NCBI GenBank assembly: GCA_035771175.1
Contig: CM069600.1
Coordinates: 12,480,420 to 12,544,419, forward strand
Length of the DNA stretch: 64,000 nucleotides
From: Paratinospora sagittata
Taxonomy: Eukaryota; Streptophyta; Magnoliopsida; Ranunculales; Menispermaceae
Direction: 5' to 3'
In this document: one piece after another, positions 1 through 11,270 of the stretch
Numbering within the stretch: position 1 is the stretch's first letter
Layout: the number at the start of each line of letters is the position of its first letter
Made by a program: the position numbers and the translations under genes
Notes under the pieces: generated by a model
What the model saw: only the letters and a program-made list of their open reading frames with translations
Database searches by the model: none
What the model was told of the DNA's origin: nothing

Positions 1-690
1 GGTGTGGATCCAACCGTTACAAACACCGAACTCCGAATATGAGTCTTCACAATTGGCTAACTAGCCAATTCAAATACAACAACATTTACAAAGATAAAGA
101 GATTGTTCTTTACCAAACAACTCTCAAATAAAGTACAAGTAGAAATGAATACCTCCAAATGATAATTAGCCAAAGTGTGTAAAATGAAGTACAAGCTGAG
201 ATGAAGGAAATACCTCTTTGAACTTGATTGAAATATGATGAAGTTTGAAGCACACAATCAAAGACCTCTATCACTTGAAATCTCTTGCAAATATGTCTTC
301 TCAAAATGAAGATTTGATGCACAAGAGATTTCCTCAAAGTGACTTGAAAACTTGAAAATCTACCTTTGAAAAGCTTGGTTGAAGCACTTGAAGAACTTGG
401 AGAACTTGGAGAACTACAAAGCTTTTCTTCTCAAAATGGAAAATTAAAGAACAACTCAAACTCTCATTTGAAACTTGTTTTCTATTCAAAAATGTGGAGA
501 ACTAACTTAGAGCACAAGTTCCTTTTTTTCAAATATTTTCAAAAGGTTGCTCACAATGAGCTAAAACACATCTTTATAGAAAAATATATTTGTAAAAGTA
601 AGAACCATGGTCCTATATACAAAACCCTGTTTCTGTTTGAAATATACTAGAAACAACTCTCCATTTTCGTCACGAAAATGCGCTCCTGGA
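1..690 (-). mobile_element. Copia 3' LTR fragment (part of the element whose gag lies at 5103-6400)
   Basis: Positions 535-688 align, with scattered mismatches, to 23147-23300, which lies in the interrupted 5' LTR at 17002-23867. Both copies share the stretch around 'aaaaggttgctcacaat' and the following 'gtaagaaccatgg'. The first 530 bases would correspond to LTR sequence deleted from the other copy. No gene is visible; the reading frames here are short and AT-rich. The LTR start lies left of the window, and the LTR breaks off near 690, where unrelated element sequence begins. Confidence 0.6.
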
Positions 691-2292
691 GAAGAAACAC
701 GTTCTGCTAGAAATTGGGATCAAAGGAATCAAACTACCGGATTAAATGATACCGTCATCGCCAAAAGGTGGAAAAAGAACTTTGGGAATGTTAGATGGCC
801 TAACAAGAACTATGGCCAGTGAAATCGAAAAGCTGGAGTCGTATCTCGACGATCTGGTGATGATGCAAACAATCTGAATGTCAGAGATAATGGACTGACC
901 TGATCATCATGTGGAAAGAAGTCCTCTGGTGGGAACATGTACTCTCGGGGACTTCTGTCTACCAGTGTCTGTACTATGTCTCTGGTCTCTCTGAGAGACT
1001 GTGCCAAGTCGCCCATCTTCTTTTTCATGGACTATTTCATTTCCCGAAGGAACTGAAAAAGAGACTCGATAGATGTTGGAGCCGTGGAGGATGAAGTTGC
1101 TGCTACTGGCTCAGGAACTGAAGCTGATGCTGGTGTTGATGGCTCGGTAGTAGGGTGAGGGTCGTCTCTATCTGGAGTTGGAGCCGGTGCTGGTGCCTGG
1201 TAACGCTGGTGTCTTCGTGGTGGTGCACCTCCAACTTGATGTACGTCCTCCTTCGACTGCTCAGAAGGAACCAGACGGATGCATGTTGTGCCCTCGCCAT
1301 CAGCTCTATAGGAAGAATGAACCCATCAATGAATGCGTCGCACCCAGCGGTAACCCATGGAATTGTGGTATCAGCAATGAGGTTCTTCTGGGTCGACACG
1401 ACCACAAAAATAAATATCGATAAATCTATCCTAGCTCCAAGGGCAAGTTGGGTAACCAATGCTCTGTAAGGAATCGCCACAGATGTGTGCCTAGTCTTCA
1501 CCATATGGTGGAAGATGCAGTGGGAAAGTCTAATCTTGTTGCGAGAATGGATGCACCAAAGGATGAATGTGTTGATCAGTTTGACAACCGATCAGGAGCT
1601 AAGTCTCGGAAGAATCACTCTCGATATGATGTTATGGAATATCTTCAGCTCCAATGAAAATATGGTGGTGGAAACATCTCTAGTGCCAGGTGCCTGTATT
1701 TGTTCTGACATGGCCTTTATGGCTGAATGACAGCCATACCCAAGAAAAATAATCTGATCATCCCCATACTCAGGAATGGGATGATCACTAGGTAGCTGAA
1801 AAATCTCCTCCAGAATGGCAGAAGATATATTGATGCGGTGCCTAAAATGGTCGTTTGATACAAGAAGGGATCATTGGATGATACTAATGCAAGTCCAGAG
1901 TAGAAAACTCGAACAAGCTCAGAATTAATCTTATTTCCAAAAGAAAGGAATCGATCCCACCCAAGCTCTCTGAAGCGAGGAAGGATTAGCATATCTATCC
2001 TATAAAATTCGTCAAAATCGCCGTGGACATTGGGGGATATGCTTCTAGTAAGAAATGATCGAACGATGTGCCCAAGGGCAGGTGAACACGATGATGGTGA
2101 AGCGGGTGGTGCCGATAAGGCAGGATCCGCAGATGGAGACTCTGGTGGTGAAGGCGGAAGTGATGGTGGAGGTGATGGAGGGGCCGTGGGAGTGGTCCTT
2201 GTCCTCTTCGTAGGTCTGGGGGAAGGGTTGGATGACTTTCCAACCTCCAAACGCGTCCTAGATGCTCTAGTAGCTTTTTCAGTTCTAGGAGG
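691..2292 (-). pseudogene. Decayed plant retroelement N-terminal protein (Transposase_32-like)
   Basis: Read on the minus strand from an ATG at 2292, the product opens with a basic, Pro/Ser-rich tail (about 75 residues). It then resembles the plant 'putative plant transposon protein' family (Transposase_32) that forms the N-terminal part of some gypsy polyproteins; key stretches are 'FRELGWDRFLSFG' and 'SELVRVFYSGL'. Frame changes follow near 1830 and 1500. The family's later block is recognisable in 1103-1504 ('VAIPYRALVTQLALGA'), and a charged helical tail in 810-1028. Several frames must be joined to follow it, so it is a pseudogene. The family assignment is by pattern recognition, not a search. 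Confidence 0.5.
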
Positions 2293-3252
2293 CATTTTAT
2301 CAAATACTTGAAATGCAATATTTTTCAACTTTTGGTTTTCGAATGAAACGGATGCGAAATTGAATTGGAGTCGAAGGGAAATAATGGTAGATGATGAAAG
2401 TAGGTGTGGGGACGAACAAATGGACTATAAGAACGCGAAAAATGGTTGGGAAACGAAAAAGTTATGGGATTTTGAAATTTGAAGAAAAACAAGGTTTTTG
2501 ATTTGATTTGGATTCGAATTTTGGGTGTTTTTGAATGAAATTTGATGTAGAAACACTAGAATTCGACGGGGGAAACACTTATGGAAGGTTTTGGAATGAA
2601 GAAATTGATCTAAAGTGAGTGTTGGGTCGATTTTGGTGAAGAAAGTAAAGAAAATGTAAGAGGAAACGCAATGACGAAATGAAAAATGGCTCTCGGGTTG
2701 CAGTTTTAACGCTACCCAAAACAACGACAACACGATTCTGCTGAAAATCAGCAGAAACAACCCCTAACGCATTGAAATGCGTTTCTCTACCAGAAATGCG
2801 TTTCCTGGTGTTTTTTCCTGGAAATTCCAATTTTGAAAATTTTATACATTTCGCTCCAAATTCTCAATATTGATCTTTCAATCATTGATGATAAACTAAT
2901 GTTAACTTAATCCCACTCATCTATGATCATGAATTAGGCACCTCGTGCCAATTATCTAATCACTCCATTTGCACATTACTTTGTGATAATTGATACCAAT
3001 TGAATATAATCTCAAAGAAATTGATAGCAATTGTGAAAATGCCAATTTCATACAATTTTTAGGATACCAAATGTCAAAAGACTAATTATTGCACACACAA
3101 TTATGAGTTAAAGCTTATCCTCTTTCTTGATATTGGAGTCGTCAAACCTATCAAGAATATATTTTTCTATAGTTCAAAGGCTTTGATTGAATCTCAATAT
3201 ACTCAATTTCATAAAGATGGTCCTCGGAGTATTTCTATGTTTGGCTTAGGAA
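2293..3252. other. Non-coding leader or LTR-like sequence
   Basis: Upstream (minus-strand sense) of the decayed protein at 691-2292. It probably represents that element's 5' leader and part of an LTR. No exact LTR ends, primer-binding site or protein similarity could be fixed. Minus-strand frames at 2425-2760 and 2579-2830 look like chance openings. Confidence 0.3.
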
Positions 3253-3565
3253 CAATTTTGAGACTTTTAATGTGATTACCCTTTAAAAATAAAAAAATTT
3301 CATAAATGTCATAAAAAATATTGACCCTTTTGCCATACTTTACTATTTATCGTCCAGTCAGTGCGCAAAATAAGTGTCACGTGAGCGGCCGAGGTGACAT
3401 TTTTTACAAGGAAGACATCTTTTGAAAAGACGTTTTCCCTTCAATTTTTTTTTTAAGTAAAGGAAATGCGTCTTTTGAAAAAACGCATTCCCTTCAATTT
3501 TTCTTTTTTTAAGTTACAGGGAACTGTAAAATTTTTAAGGGAAGGGTTTAAATTTTTTTTTTTTG
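3253..3565 (+). repeat. Left terminal inverted repeat
   Basis: Pairs with 4000-4317. It contains at least two self-complementary mini-hairpins (around 3417-3436 and 3467-3490) built on 'tcttttgaaaaga'-type cores flanked by purine/pyrimidine runs. Confidence 0.65.
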
Positions 3566-3955
3566 TATTATGAGAAAACCAGTTTGAAGCAGCGAACATT
3601 TATCCCCACAAAGGATGGTGGATCTTCTCAAAGTGCCTCTGGAAAGGGTACAAATAAGAAAGTCACAAGCTCGTCACAGGTTGAAGATCAAGCAGTGGAT
3701 AAACATGCCCAGGATGGGTCAACTCTTCCAAAGCTATCAAGTTTGTCAAAGAAGGTGATTCCATCCCAGGATAGTTCCAGCAACCTAGGAAATATTGTGA
3801 AGAAATCAATTACCTCTTCAAAAGATGGGTCCTATGTCGATGAAAGACAAAAGAAGAGCAGTAATAGACCAGTAAGTGGTGTTGTTAATGGAGAGACGAA
3901 AGTTGGTCAAGGAGTGTGCTTCAAGCTGAACATCAAGTGCATTAACCATTGGTGA
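3566..3955 (+). pseudogene. Possible captured gene fragment inside the long-TIR element
   Basis: An open frame of about 130 codons runs from the inner edge of the left TIR to a stop at 3955; it has no ATG at its upstream end. The product is rich in Ser, Lys, Asp and Gly, looks disordered and has no motif I recognise. Its base composition is much less AT-rich than the TIRs, which suggests captured host exon sequence as in Pack-MULEs. A 'gtaagt' at about 3871-3876 could be an old splice donor. The parent gene is unknown to me, and no function should be inferred. Confidence 0.4.
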
Positions 3956-3999
3956 AACTGTGAAAGGGACTCTAGGAAATTCTTCTGGATAATTGATAC

Positions 4000-4317
4000 A
4001 AAAAAAAAAATTTAAACCCTTCCCTTAAAAATTTTAAAGAAAGACGTCTTTTGAAAAGATGCCTTCCTTTTAACTTAAAAAAAAAATTTTAAGGGAAGGC
4101 GTCTTTTCAAAAAACGCCTTCCCTTTACTTAAAAAAAGAAAAATTGAAAGGAAGGCGTCTTTTGAATGTCACCTCCGCCGTCCACGTGGCGCTTGTTTGG
4201 CGCGCTGACTGAGTGATGAATAGTAAAGTAGGGCAAATGGGTCAATATTTGTGTTTTGATGACATTTGTGAAATTTTTTTATTTTTAAAGGGTAATCATG
4301 TCAAAAGCCCAACAATT
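4000..4317 (-). repeat. Right terminal inverted repeat
   Basis: Reverse-complement partner of 3253-3565. It carries three short internal hairpins (about 4040-4065, 4095-4127 and 4150-4165) with 'gaaggcgtctttt'-type arms. Confidence 0.65.
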
Positions 4318-5102
4318 TTGCCTAACTTTGTCTTTGTCATTTTAGATAAAGCAATTTTCTCCAAAGACTTTCAATTTGATCAATGTTAGGAGATTTACAT
4401 TTTCAAAATATATAGAGATTTGATTCAATTTTCTCTTAATCATCAACACACACATCATGTAGCAAAGAACATAGCCACATCGAATCCATAACATGTATTG
4501 TTTATGCTTGCATCGAAATAAGCTCATGCCAATATCATAAATATCAATGTGCAAGATAATTTGCCACCAAAAATGAATATGTGTGAGATCAACTGAATCT
4601 ATATGAATAAACAATGTTAACCTACACTCAATCTTTTAGCCACATGTACATGAGAATTTTTCAAATAAGATTAAATATACTCAATATCAACAATTCTTAT
4701 GCCAATAGAAGAATATAACAATTTAATGATAGAATCAAGTTTGCACAAGCAAGATAGGCATTTTGATAATAGGAATCATGAATGTTTGCAATCATGGGCA
4801 TTTTACTTATTCATGTAATGCAAACTAATATCACGCTTGATGATTTGTCATTTTGCTTCAAACTAAAGACACGTTTCTTGTCACATAATTAATTTATGCT
4901 TAAGAAACCATGTTTTAGGTCTTTCCCAAATAAAATGTAAAAGATAAGAGTTTGAAAATTTTACCACGCGATTACTGAAAATGATCTTTTCTCTAATGGT
5001 TGACTCCGAGGGAGACAACCTCTTCAACCTTTGTGGTCCAAGCTCAGAAAGATATGATTTGACTAAGAGCTTTGAGCCACCGCCATAGAGAAACCATTTC
5101 AC
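4318..5102. other. AT-rich sequence without a gene, probably LTR-derived
   Basis: Two short minus-strand frames (4342-4614 and 4881-5102) show no domain. The stretch lies between the long-TIR element and the broken end of a Copia gag, and is probably retroelement LTR or leader sequence. Confidence 0.3.
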
Positions 5103-6400
5103 TAATCAAGAGCAAATCAAAACATAGAACACGTTTGATTTTGGTACCCAAGTAGCCTTGGGTCCTACAAGGTTAACATCATTTGATACATTCTTCTGAA
5201 CCCATGCTAGTTTTCCTTTCTTTTTGAATTTAAGTGAACATTTAGCAATGGTGTGACCTTGCCTATTGCAAAAGTGATATGTAGATCTTTTGGTCAATAG
5301 ATGATTATAGCTCTTTTGTTTAGCTCCTTGGGTGTAACCTAAACCAACTTTGTCAAAAGTACATTGTTGTGCTCCTAACATCATATCAAATAACTTTTGG
5401 CCATTTGTAAACGTTTTCACTACTTCAATTAGGTCATCTACACTCATTTTAAATGTATCATATTCAATTTGAAGAGAGTCTAAAACATCTTGCTGAGATT
5501 CGATCTCTACAAGTGCGGTCATGAGGCTCTTTTTGAGTTTAGTGTTTTTCTTGATTTCTTTATCTAATTCACATTTAACTAGCTCAAAATCATATTCATA
5601 ATAAAGATCATCACAATCATCAAAAACATTTAAAGATGAACCTTTTACCTCAGAATTTGTCGTTAGGCAAATTACCTTATTTGCTCCACAATGTTTTGTT
5701 TCACTTTTACTAGAGTTTGAATCGTCTCATGTCTTCTTCAACACCTTCTTGAATTTGGAGTTGAAGTTTCTTTTGCTTTTGTATGGACAGTGGCTCTTCG
5801 CATGACCAGGCTTGTTGCATTTGAAGCAAATCAACTCACTTGGTTTCGCTCTAACTTTTTCCCTTTGTGAAACCTTATATTTTTGCTCAATTCATCCTTC
5901 TTCTCGTCTAATTGACTTAGCCTTCTAGTTGACGTGTCATCCTCTTCATCGGTTGATTCATTCTCCGATGAGGATTCAGTTTCCTCATTTGGTGTGATTT
6001 CATCTTCATTCTCCATTTCGATCTCAACCACCAAACATGGATCACATGGTTCGTTTATAACATGCTCATCAAGATTTTTAACTTCATCAATTTCTGTAAC
6101 TTCATTTTGACTTGAGCCTTCATGCGTCACTTCGAGCTTGTCCCAAATATCTTTGGTCGTATCACAAGTATATAACTCGATTAAATTCTTTTGTTGACAA
6201 GCTACAAAACAGAATGTTGATGGCTTGATCATTTAATTGTTTTTGTCTTCTTTCACTAGGAAACCAATCATTTCTATCCTTAGTCATTGTGACTCCATTT
6301 TTCACTTTGGTAGGAGGTTCATACCCATTCCTTATAATTTCCCAAAGTTCTATATCTTGAGCTCGCAAGAAGAACTTCATTCTTGTTCTCCAATGGATAT
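5103..6400 (-). pseudogene. Copia gag, main part (UBN2 domain, zinc knuckles)
   Basis: Read on the minus strand from 6400. First comes the gag-type start of the UBN2 region ('RMKFFLRAQDIELWEII'), then the block with 'TKDIWDKLEVTHEG' (near 6140), an acidic linker, a CCHC zinc knuckle near 5775-5830 (C-F-K-C-N-K-P-G-H-A-K-S-H-C), and a second C2HC-like finger near 5230-5280 ('CNRQGHTIAKC') followed by a 'TWVPK' motif. Gag proteins of this type package the Copia RNA. In-frame stops and a frame change (about 5730 and 5830) break it. It ends abruptly near 5103, where the rest of pol is missing. Its N-terminal codons lie at 16861-16987, beyond the inserted gypsy element. Confidence 0.8.
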
Positions 6401-7120
6401 TGTGGCGACCCCGCGCCCCGGACCACCAACCCCGCAGGGAATGGCATGCGGAATGCCGGGGCGGGACGCCCGGCGTAGGCATCTCCGACCACTCCTCAAC
6501 TCCCGTGAGGTGGTTGAGACCCTACGAGCCTTATCTCAAACCACGACATAATATTAAAAGGTACTAAACAAAACTACCCACCGTATTAATCATCAAAGAC
6601 AAGGGATAATCCATAAAAATGAACCATAAATAAAATCATAATCCCTACAGTCCATTAAGATTGACATACACATAAAGTCCAAAATTGTGGGTACAAATAA
6701 AAATCGTCATATGCCCACATGGTTTATCTAACAAGTCCCAACTCACCCATACTACAATGTGGTAAGTGTTATAATTACATAATCCAAAATATAATACTTC
6801 ATAGTTTAAACACAATTCAATCAAAATGCCTCACAACTCACATCGAGGCTTTGGATTCTCTCGCAGGCAAGACCCTCAAGATATAACTACTCCTTTGCCC
6901 TTATTCGGGACAGAAGGACCTGAAAGAGAAAAATGAGGGTGAGCCAACAGTGCCCAGTGAATAGAATTCAGATATGCTATCAATACTCATCAATAAATAT
7001 CATGTATGCATGTCAATGTGTAGCATGATTTAAAAGCTCATAACATATAGATATCAAACATTTATAATACGTTCGATGCAAGTAAAAGTTTATCAATTTG
7101 GATCCACATTCCACATGCAT

Positions 7121-7285
7121 TGGGTTACTAGTGCACGTCTATTTCACCGTACCGTTGATCCCAATCATTTTTATTTGGGTTACTAGTACACGTCTATTTC
7201 ACCGTGCCGTTGATCCCAATCATTTTTATTTGGGTTACTAGTACACGTCTATTTCACCGTGCCGTTGATCCCAATCATTTCCTTT
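7121..7285. repeat. 55-bp tandem repeat, three copies, inside the LTR
   Basis: Units start at 7121, 7176 and 7231 with 'gggttactag' followed by 'cacgtctatttcaccgt'. The same array is at 14556-14720 in the other LTR. Confidence 0.85.
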
Positions 7286-8843
7286 CTTAAAACCCTCCTA
7301 TGACAAGATTAAGTCCCCCTATTAGCCAGATAGATGGGCCCAACCAAAGTCATAAGGTTTTCTCAAATAAATGCATTCAACATACAATATATAAGTGATA
7401 TGATGACATAAAAGATATAATCATAAATGAAGTCTACTCACAACCAAGCCTCGCGAGAGTACTTAACCACACACGATCACCAAACCGAATCAACCCAAGT
7501 CAAGATCCTGAAACATTCATCAATATCCTACCATACATCAATTTCTATGCTCAATCAGATTGACATTACACATCAACCCTAAATCAGCCCACATATAAAC
7601 AATAGGCGTAAATCTCATCTAATCCCATCATTCAACTCAAATCACATGACTTAGGCCTCTATTGCATAGTTCTCATACATAAACCATTCTATTAATCAAA
7701 AATACTGATTTTCAATTCCTTTAGGCATAAACATGCCCAAATTGGGTCACTTGATCACAAGTAGGCCTAACCCATGATATGGTCACAACCACCAAATCAG
7801 TAGCATAATCAACCCTAATCATGCTTAATTAAACATAAGTTGCATCAATTCAATGATTCTAGGCCAAAAGCATCAAATAGGCCATATTGTCGATTTACAC
7901 TAGGTCACCATGTTCAGCCATGTATATCACTGATTTTGCATCATGGGTTCATCAACAATGACAACTAGGTCAACATAGTTGACATGCAAGCTATTTGGAA
8001 AGGTCTAAGTTCATATTCTAAATTTAGGTCTAATACAAGCAACCCTACCAATTCTTCATTTACTATTCTGTTCAGATGTATCAATCTACCAACAGAAATA
8101 TGCAATCACAAAATCAACCGTACATATTGAATTATGTGAAGAAACAAACCTTCTGTCCAAATATCAGCCCAATCCAACGGTGGACCGAAAAGATATGTAT
8201 CTTTGATGAACAAGTATCTAATCAGACAGTTTCTCCTTTCCTGCTGCAAATACCCAAACTCAGATGGATATATCACACAAAATACTAAACGTATAAACAT
8301 CTTCACCGTCCAGAATACAGAAAGATTAGTTATAAACTACATACCCAAATTTGATATCCATCCAACGGTAGATTTAGGAGATCTATAAGTTTGACCGAAA
8401 CGGCACGAGAAACCCAGAAATTCCGACCAGCTTCGTTTGAGAGGTTATATCTCTTAGAAAAAGCCTCTAATTAAGATCTGCACCGTTCAGAATGTATAAA
8501 TATCAGGTTTAAACCACATACCCAAATTTGGTAGCCATCTAATGGTAGATTTAGGAGATCTATAAGTTTGAGCAAAACGGTGCGAGAAATCCAGACTTTC
8601 CGATCAGCTTTGTTTGAGAGGTTAGATCTCTTAGACGAAACCTCTGATCAAGATCTCCACCGACCAGAATGAAGAACCATAAGCTACGAACGTGCTGATA
8701 AAATTTGAGCTCAATCTGACCGTAAATTCCAAAGATTCACCTCTTTGATGAAAACGTCGCAGGGATCTTCCTCCTGCAACTCTCTCCTTCCTTCTCTTCT
8801 TCTTTCCTTTCTCTTCTTTTCTTTCTCTTCTTCTTTCCTTTCT

Positions 8844-9003
8844 CTCCACTCACCTCTTTCTAGCACTTCCTTGATTCCCTCCTCCACTCACCTCACTTTC
8901 TAGCACATTATTGGATTCTCTCCTCCACTCACCTCATTTTCTAGCACCTTCTTGGATTCTCTCCTCCACTCACCTCATTTTCTAGCACATTCTTGGATTC
9001 TAG
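8844..9003. repeat. About four ~42-bp tandem repeats inside the LTR
   Basis: Each unit reads roughly 'cctccactcacctca' then 'tttctagcac' then 'ttggattctct'. The matching array in the other LTR is at about 16306-16465. Confidence 0.8.
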
Positions 9004-9398
9004 AAGTGGGCATGAGACACTTGTCCACTTTTATGCACCAACCTTCACATGTGTTGGTCTCATACTACCCATACCAACCACATGTATTTTAAATGTCCAA
9101 TCCATTTAATACACCAAATTTTTAATTTCATTTATCCTTTTATTCAATCAATCCTAACCCATATCAATTCATGGTTTAATGAGCCCATGCATAAATCATA
9201 GCATATGCATTATACTTTAATTTAACATGACTCATATACAATTTATGATACATATATTTATATACATTATCAAGCATCAACTATACAAACATTAAACAAT
9301 CATCAAACAAACACCAAACATATCAAGACAACACATAGAGTTTGGGCAAAAATGCAATTGGGTTATGGGCTAGATGAAATAATTTTCGGGGCGTCACA

Positions 9399-9412
9399 TC
9401 ACACCCACCTTA
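9399..9412 (-). other. Polypurine tract next to the 3' LTR
   Basis: On the minus strand the 14 bases directly upstream of the LTR read 'taaggtgggtgtga', the expected place and composition for plus-strand priming. Confidence 0.6.
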
Positions 9413-9441
9413 GAATGAACTTCGTCCTCGAAGTTTTAAGG

Positions 9442-10468
9442 TTAAGAATTACCTAAGCCCATGAACTCGGCAAAGTGCTCCATCATGTTGTCCTCACGCT
9501 CCCAAGTAACCTGTTCCTCGCCATGGAACTGCCATCTCACCTTAACCATCGGAATCTCGCGGTTACGTAACCTCTGGACCTTCCGGTCAAGTATCTGAAT
9601 AGGTTCCTCGTCATAAGTCCCATCCTGCCTCAGTTCAATGTTCCTCCAGTCCAAGACGTGATCAAAATCACTCTTGTACGCTCTCAGCATTGACACATGA
9701 AAGACATTGTGGACTGCTACTAACTGAGGTGGCAAGGCTAATCGGTAAGCGACGGGGCCAATTCGTTCTAAAACCTCGAACGGCCCAATAAATCTCGGAG
9801 CGAGCTTGCCTTTTATCCCAAATCTAGTTTGGCCCTTCTGAGGTGAGACCTTCAATAAAACTTGGTCACCCACCTCGAACTCTACGGTCTTCCGTTTGGC
9901 ATCAGTGTAACTCTTCTGCCTGTCTTGGGCTACCTTTATATTATGCTTGATCCTCTTAATCTTCTCTGTGTGTTCATGTACAAACTCTGGTCCCATCACC
10001 GCAACATCCCCTACCTCCGTCCAACAGATCGGAGATCTACAGGGTCGACCATACAATGCCTCAAAAGGAGCCATGCCAATACTGGACTGATAGCTGTTGT
10101 TGTACGCGAACTCACACAAGTGTATGTACTCCTCCCAGTTACCACTGGACTCAAGGACACAAGCTCGAAGCATATCCTCTAAAATCGATATCAACCTCTC
10201 AGACTGGCCATCCGTCTGGGGGTGAAAAGCGGTACTGAGATCTAGTCTAGTGCCGAGCTGCCTCTGCAACCCCTGCCAGAATACCGATGTAAACCTCGGA
10301 TCCCTATCTGACACAATCGAAACTGGCACTCCATGTAATCTGACTATCTCCCGCATATAGAGTCTGCTCAGCTTGCCCATAGAATCCCTAGTGTTCACCG
10401 GTAGAAAGTGAGCGGACTTGGTCAAGCGATCAATAATAACCCAAACAGCATTATGTCTCCTCGGGAAG
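9442..10468 (-). pseudogene. Gypsy integrase, truncated at the N-terminus, with C-terminal domain
   Basis: The minus-strand frame starts within the catalytic core at '[19 protein letters not shown]'. It keeps the second Asp of the DDE triad ('VSDRDPRF') and the Glu ('TDGQSERL'), then the GPF/Y-type module ('[19 protein letters not shown]') and a chromodomain-like tail ('[16 protein letters not shown]'). The zinc-binding HHCC domain and the first catalytic Asp are absent because the sequence breaks at about 10468, where a 21-bp tandem array starts. That array is open in the same frame, so the fragment sits in a longer frame up to 10596. The enzyme would be inactive. Confidence 0.85.
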
Positions 10469-10475
10469 GAATGTA

Positions 10476-10690
10476 CTGATAAACTGTTCAAAAGTCCTGA
10501 TAAACTGTTCAAACATACTGATAAACTATTCAAAATTACTGATAAACTGTTCAAACATACTGATAAACTGTTCAAAAGTAATGATAAACTGTTCAAACGT
10601 ACTAATATACTGTTCCAAGGTACTGATAGCTGTTCAAAAGTACTGATAAACTATTCAAACGTACTGATAAACTGTTCAAAAATACTGATA
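10476..10690. repeat. 21-bp tandem array at the integrase/RKD junction
   Basis: About ten copies of a unit close to 'tgataaactgttcaaacatac'. The period is a multiple of three, so on the minus strand most of the array is open and would encode a 7-residue repeat of the type NSLSVCL. It sits exactly where gypsy sequence stops, suggesting it arose during the junction event. Confidence 0.85.
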
Positions 10691-11054
10691 GGAATAGGCC
10701 CTTTTACTAAAGGAAAATGGAGAATTTCAATATGAAGACATCTGATATTCGGTCTAATGTTAATTTAAGACAAACTGTTATCAGTTGCTCCACATCATAA
10801 ACTTAAGTCCCCTACTTTTAATTTAGGTATAGAAGTGTAGTAACACATTGATCATCTGACATGATATGAAACCTTCATGATTGGCCATCATTTTAGGGTT
10901 TAGGGGACTTGATAAATTTAGTTACTCTAGCATCTACTCATAAAACAGCTTAATCAGTATCTCTTAAGACCAATGATCACAAGATCTACTTAAGTTGACA
11001 CTTTATTCAGCCAAGTTTGTGAAAATCACTACTCACTTCATACATGATAAACTG
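10691..11054 (-). other. 3' flank of the captured RKD gene
   Basis: Non-coding, moderately AT-rich sequence between the stop codon of the RKD gene and the tandem array. It presumably contains the 3' UTR and downstream DNA of the donor locus. No gypsy similarity was seen. Confidence 0.5.
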
Positions 11055-11270
11055 TTAATTTAAACGAGAAATAGCAACTGGGTGCCACTCTAGCGTCATG
11101 TCCTTTCTTTTCATGCAGTTGGCCTTGAACCAAGCCTGCCTTAGTTTCTTTGTTTTCTCCTGAAGATCCACCTCTGGCATCTCTTCTATCAACTTCCTTT
11201 CTTCTTCCAATAAACTCAAAGCATCTTTTATCTTCATATCTCCACCAAGCCTTTCTCCTTCCCCCATTTC
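11055..11270 (-). CDS. RKD gene exon 4
   Basis: The acceptor 'tactgcag' precedes 11270; phase 0; 71 codons and a stop. It holds the third copy of the repeated module and the conserved RKD tail. Confidence 0.78.
   Translation of the reverse strand, partial: EMGEGERLGGDMKIKDALSLLEEERKLIEEMPEVDLQEKTKKLRQAWFKANCMKRKDMTLEWHPVAISRLN

Larger units (their letters stand above)
3253..4317. mobile_element. Long-TIR DNA transposon (Mutator-like) with a gene-like insert
   Basis: The left arm (about 3253-3565) is the imperfect reverse complement of the right arm (about 4000-4317). Shared blocks in order are the outer 'gattaccctttaaaaataa', 'tactttactatt', 'gaggtgacatt', several short hairpins with core 'gtcttttgaaaagac', and the inner 'aagggaagggtttaaattt'. 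TIRs of about 300 bp with a short internal cargo are typical of Mutator-like elements. No transposase is present. A clean 9-bp target duplication could not be identified. The element lies in LTR-like sequence. Confidence 0.65.
6401..9398 (-). repeat. 3' LTR of the RKD-carrying gypsy element
   Basis: 2998 bp, aligned end to end with 13836-16860. It contains three copies of a 55-bp unit (7121-7285) and a pyrimidine-rich array of about four ~42-bp units (8844-9003). Confidence 0.9.

Noticed and set aside
8631..8849. 72-codon Arg/Lys/Glu-rich minus-strand frame, also at 16093-16311
   Set aside because: It is the complement of a pyrimidine-rich LTR stretch; low complexity, no gene.
10476..10690. 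Regular 21-bp repeats that could suggest a CRISPR-like array
   Set aside because: Units are contiguous without spacers, in a plant retroelement; it is a simple tandem repeat.
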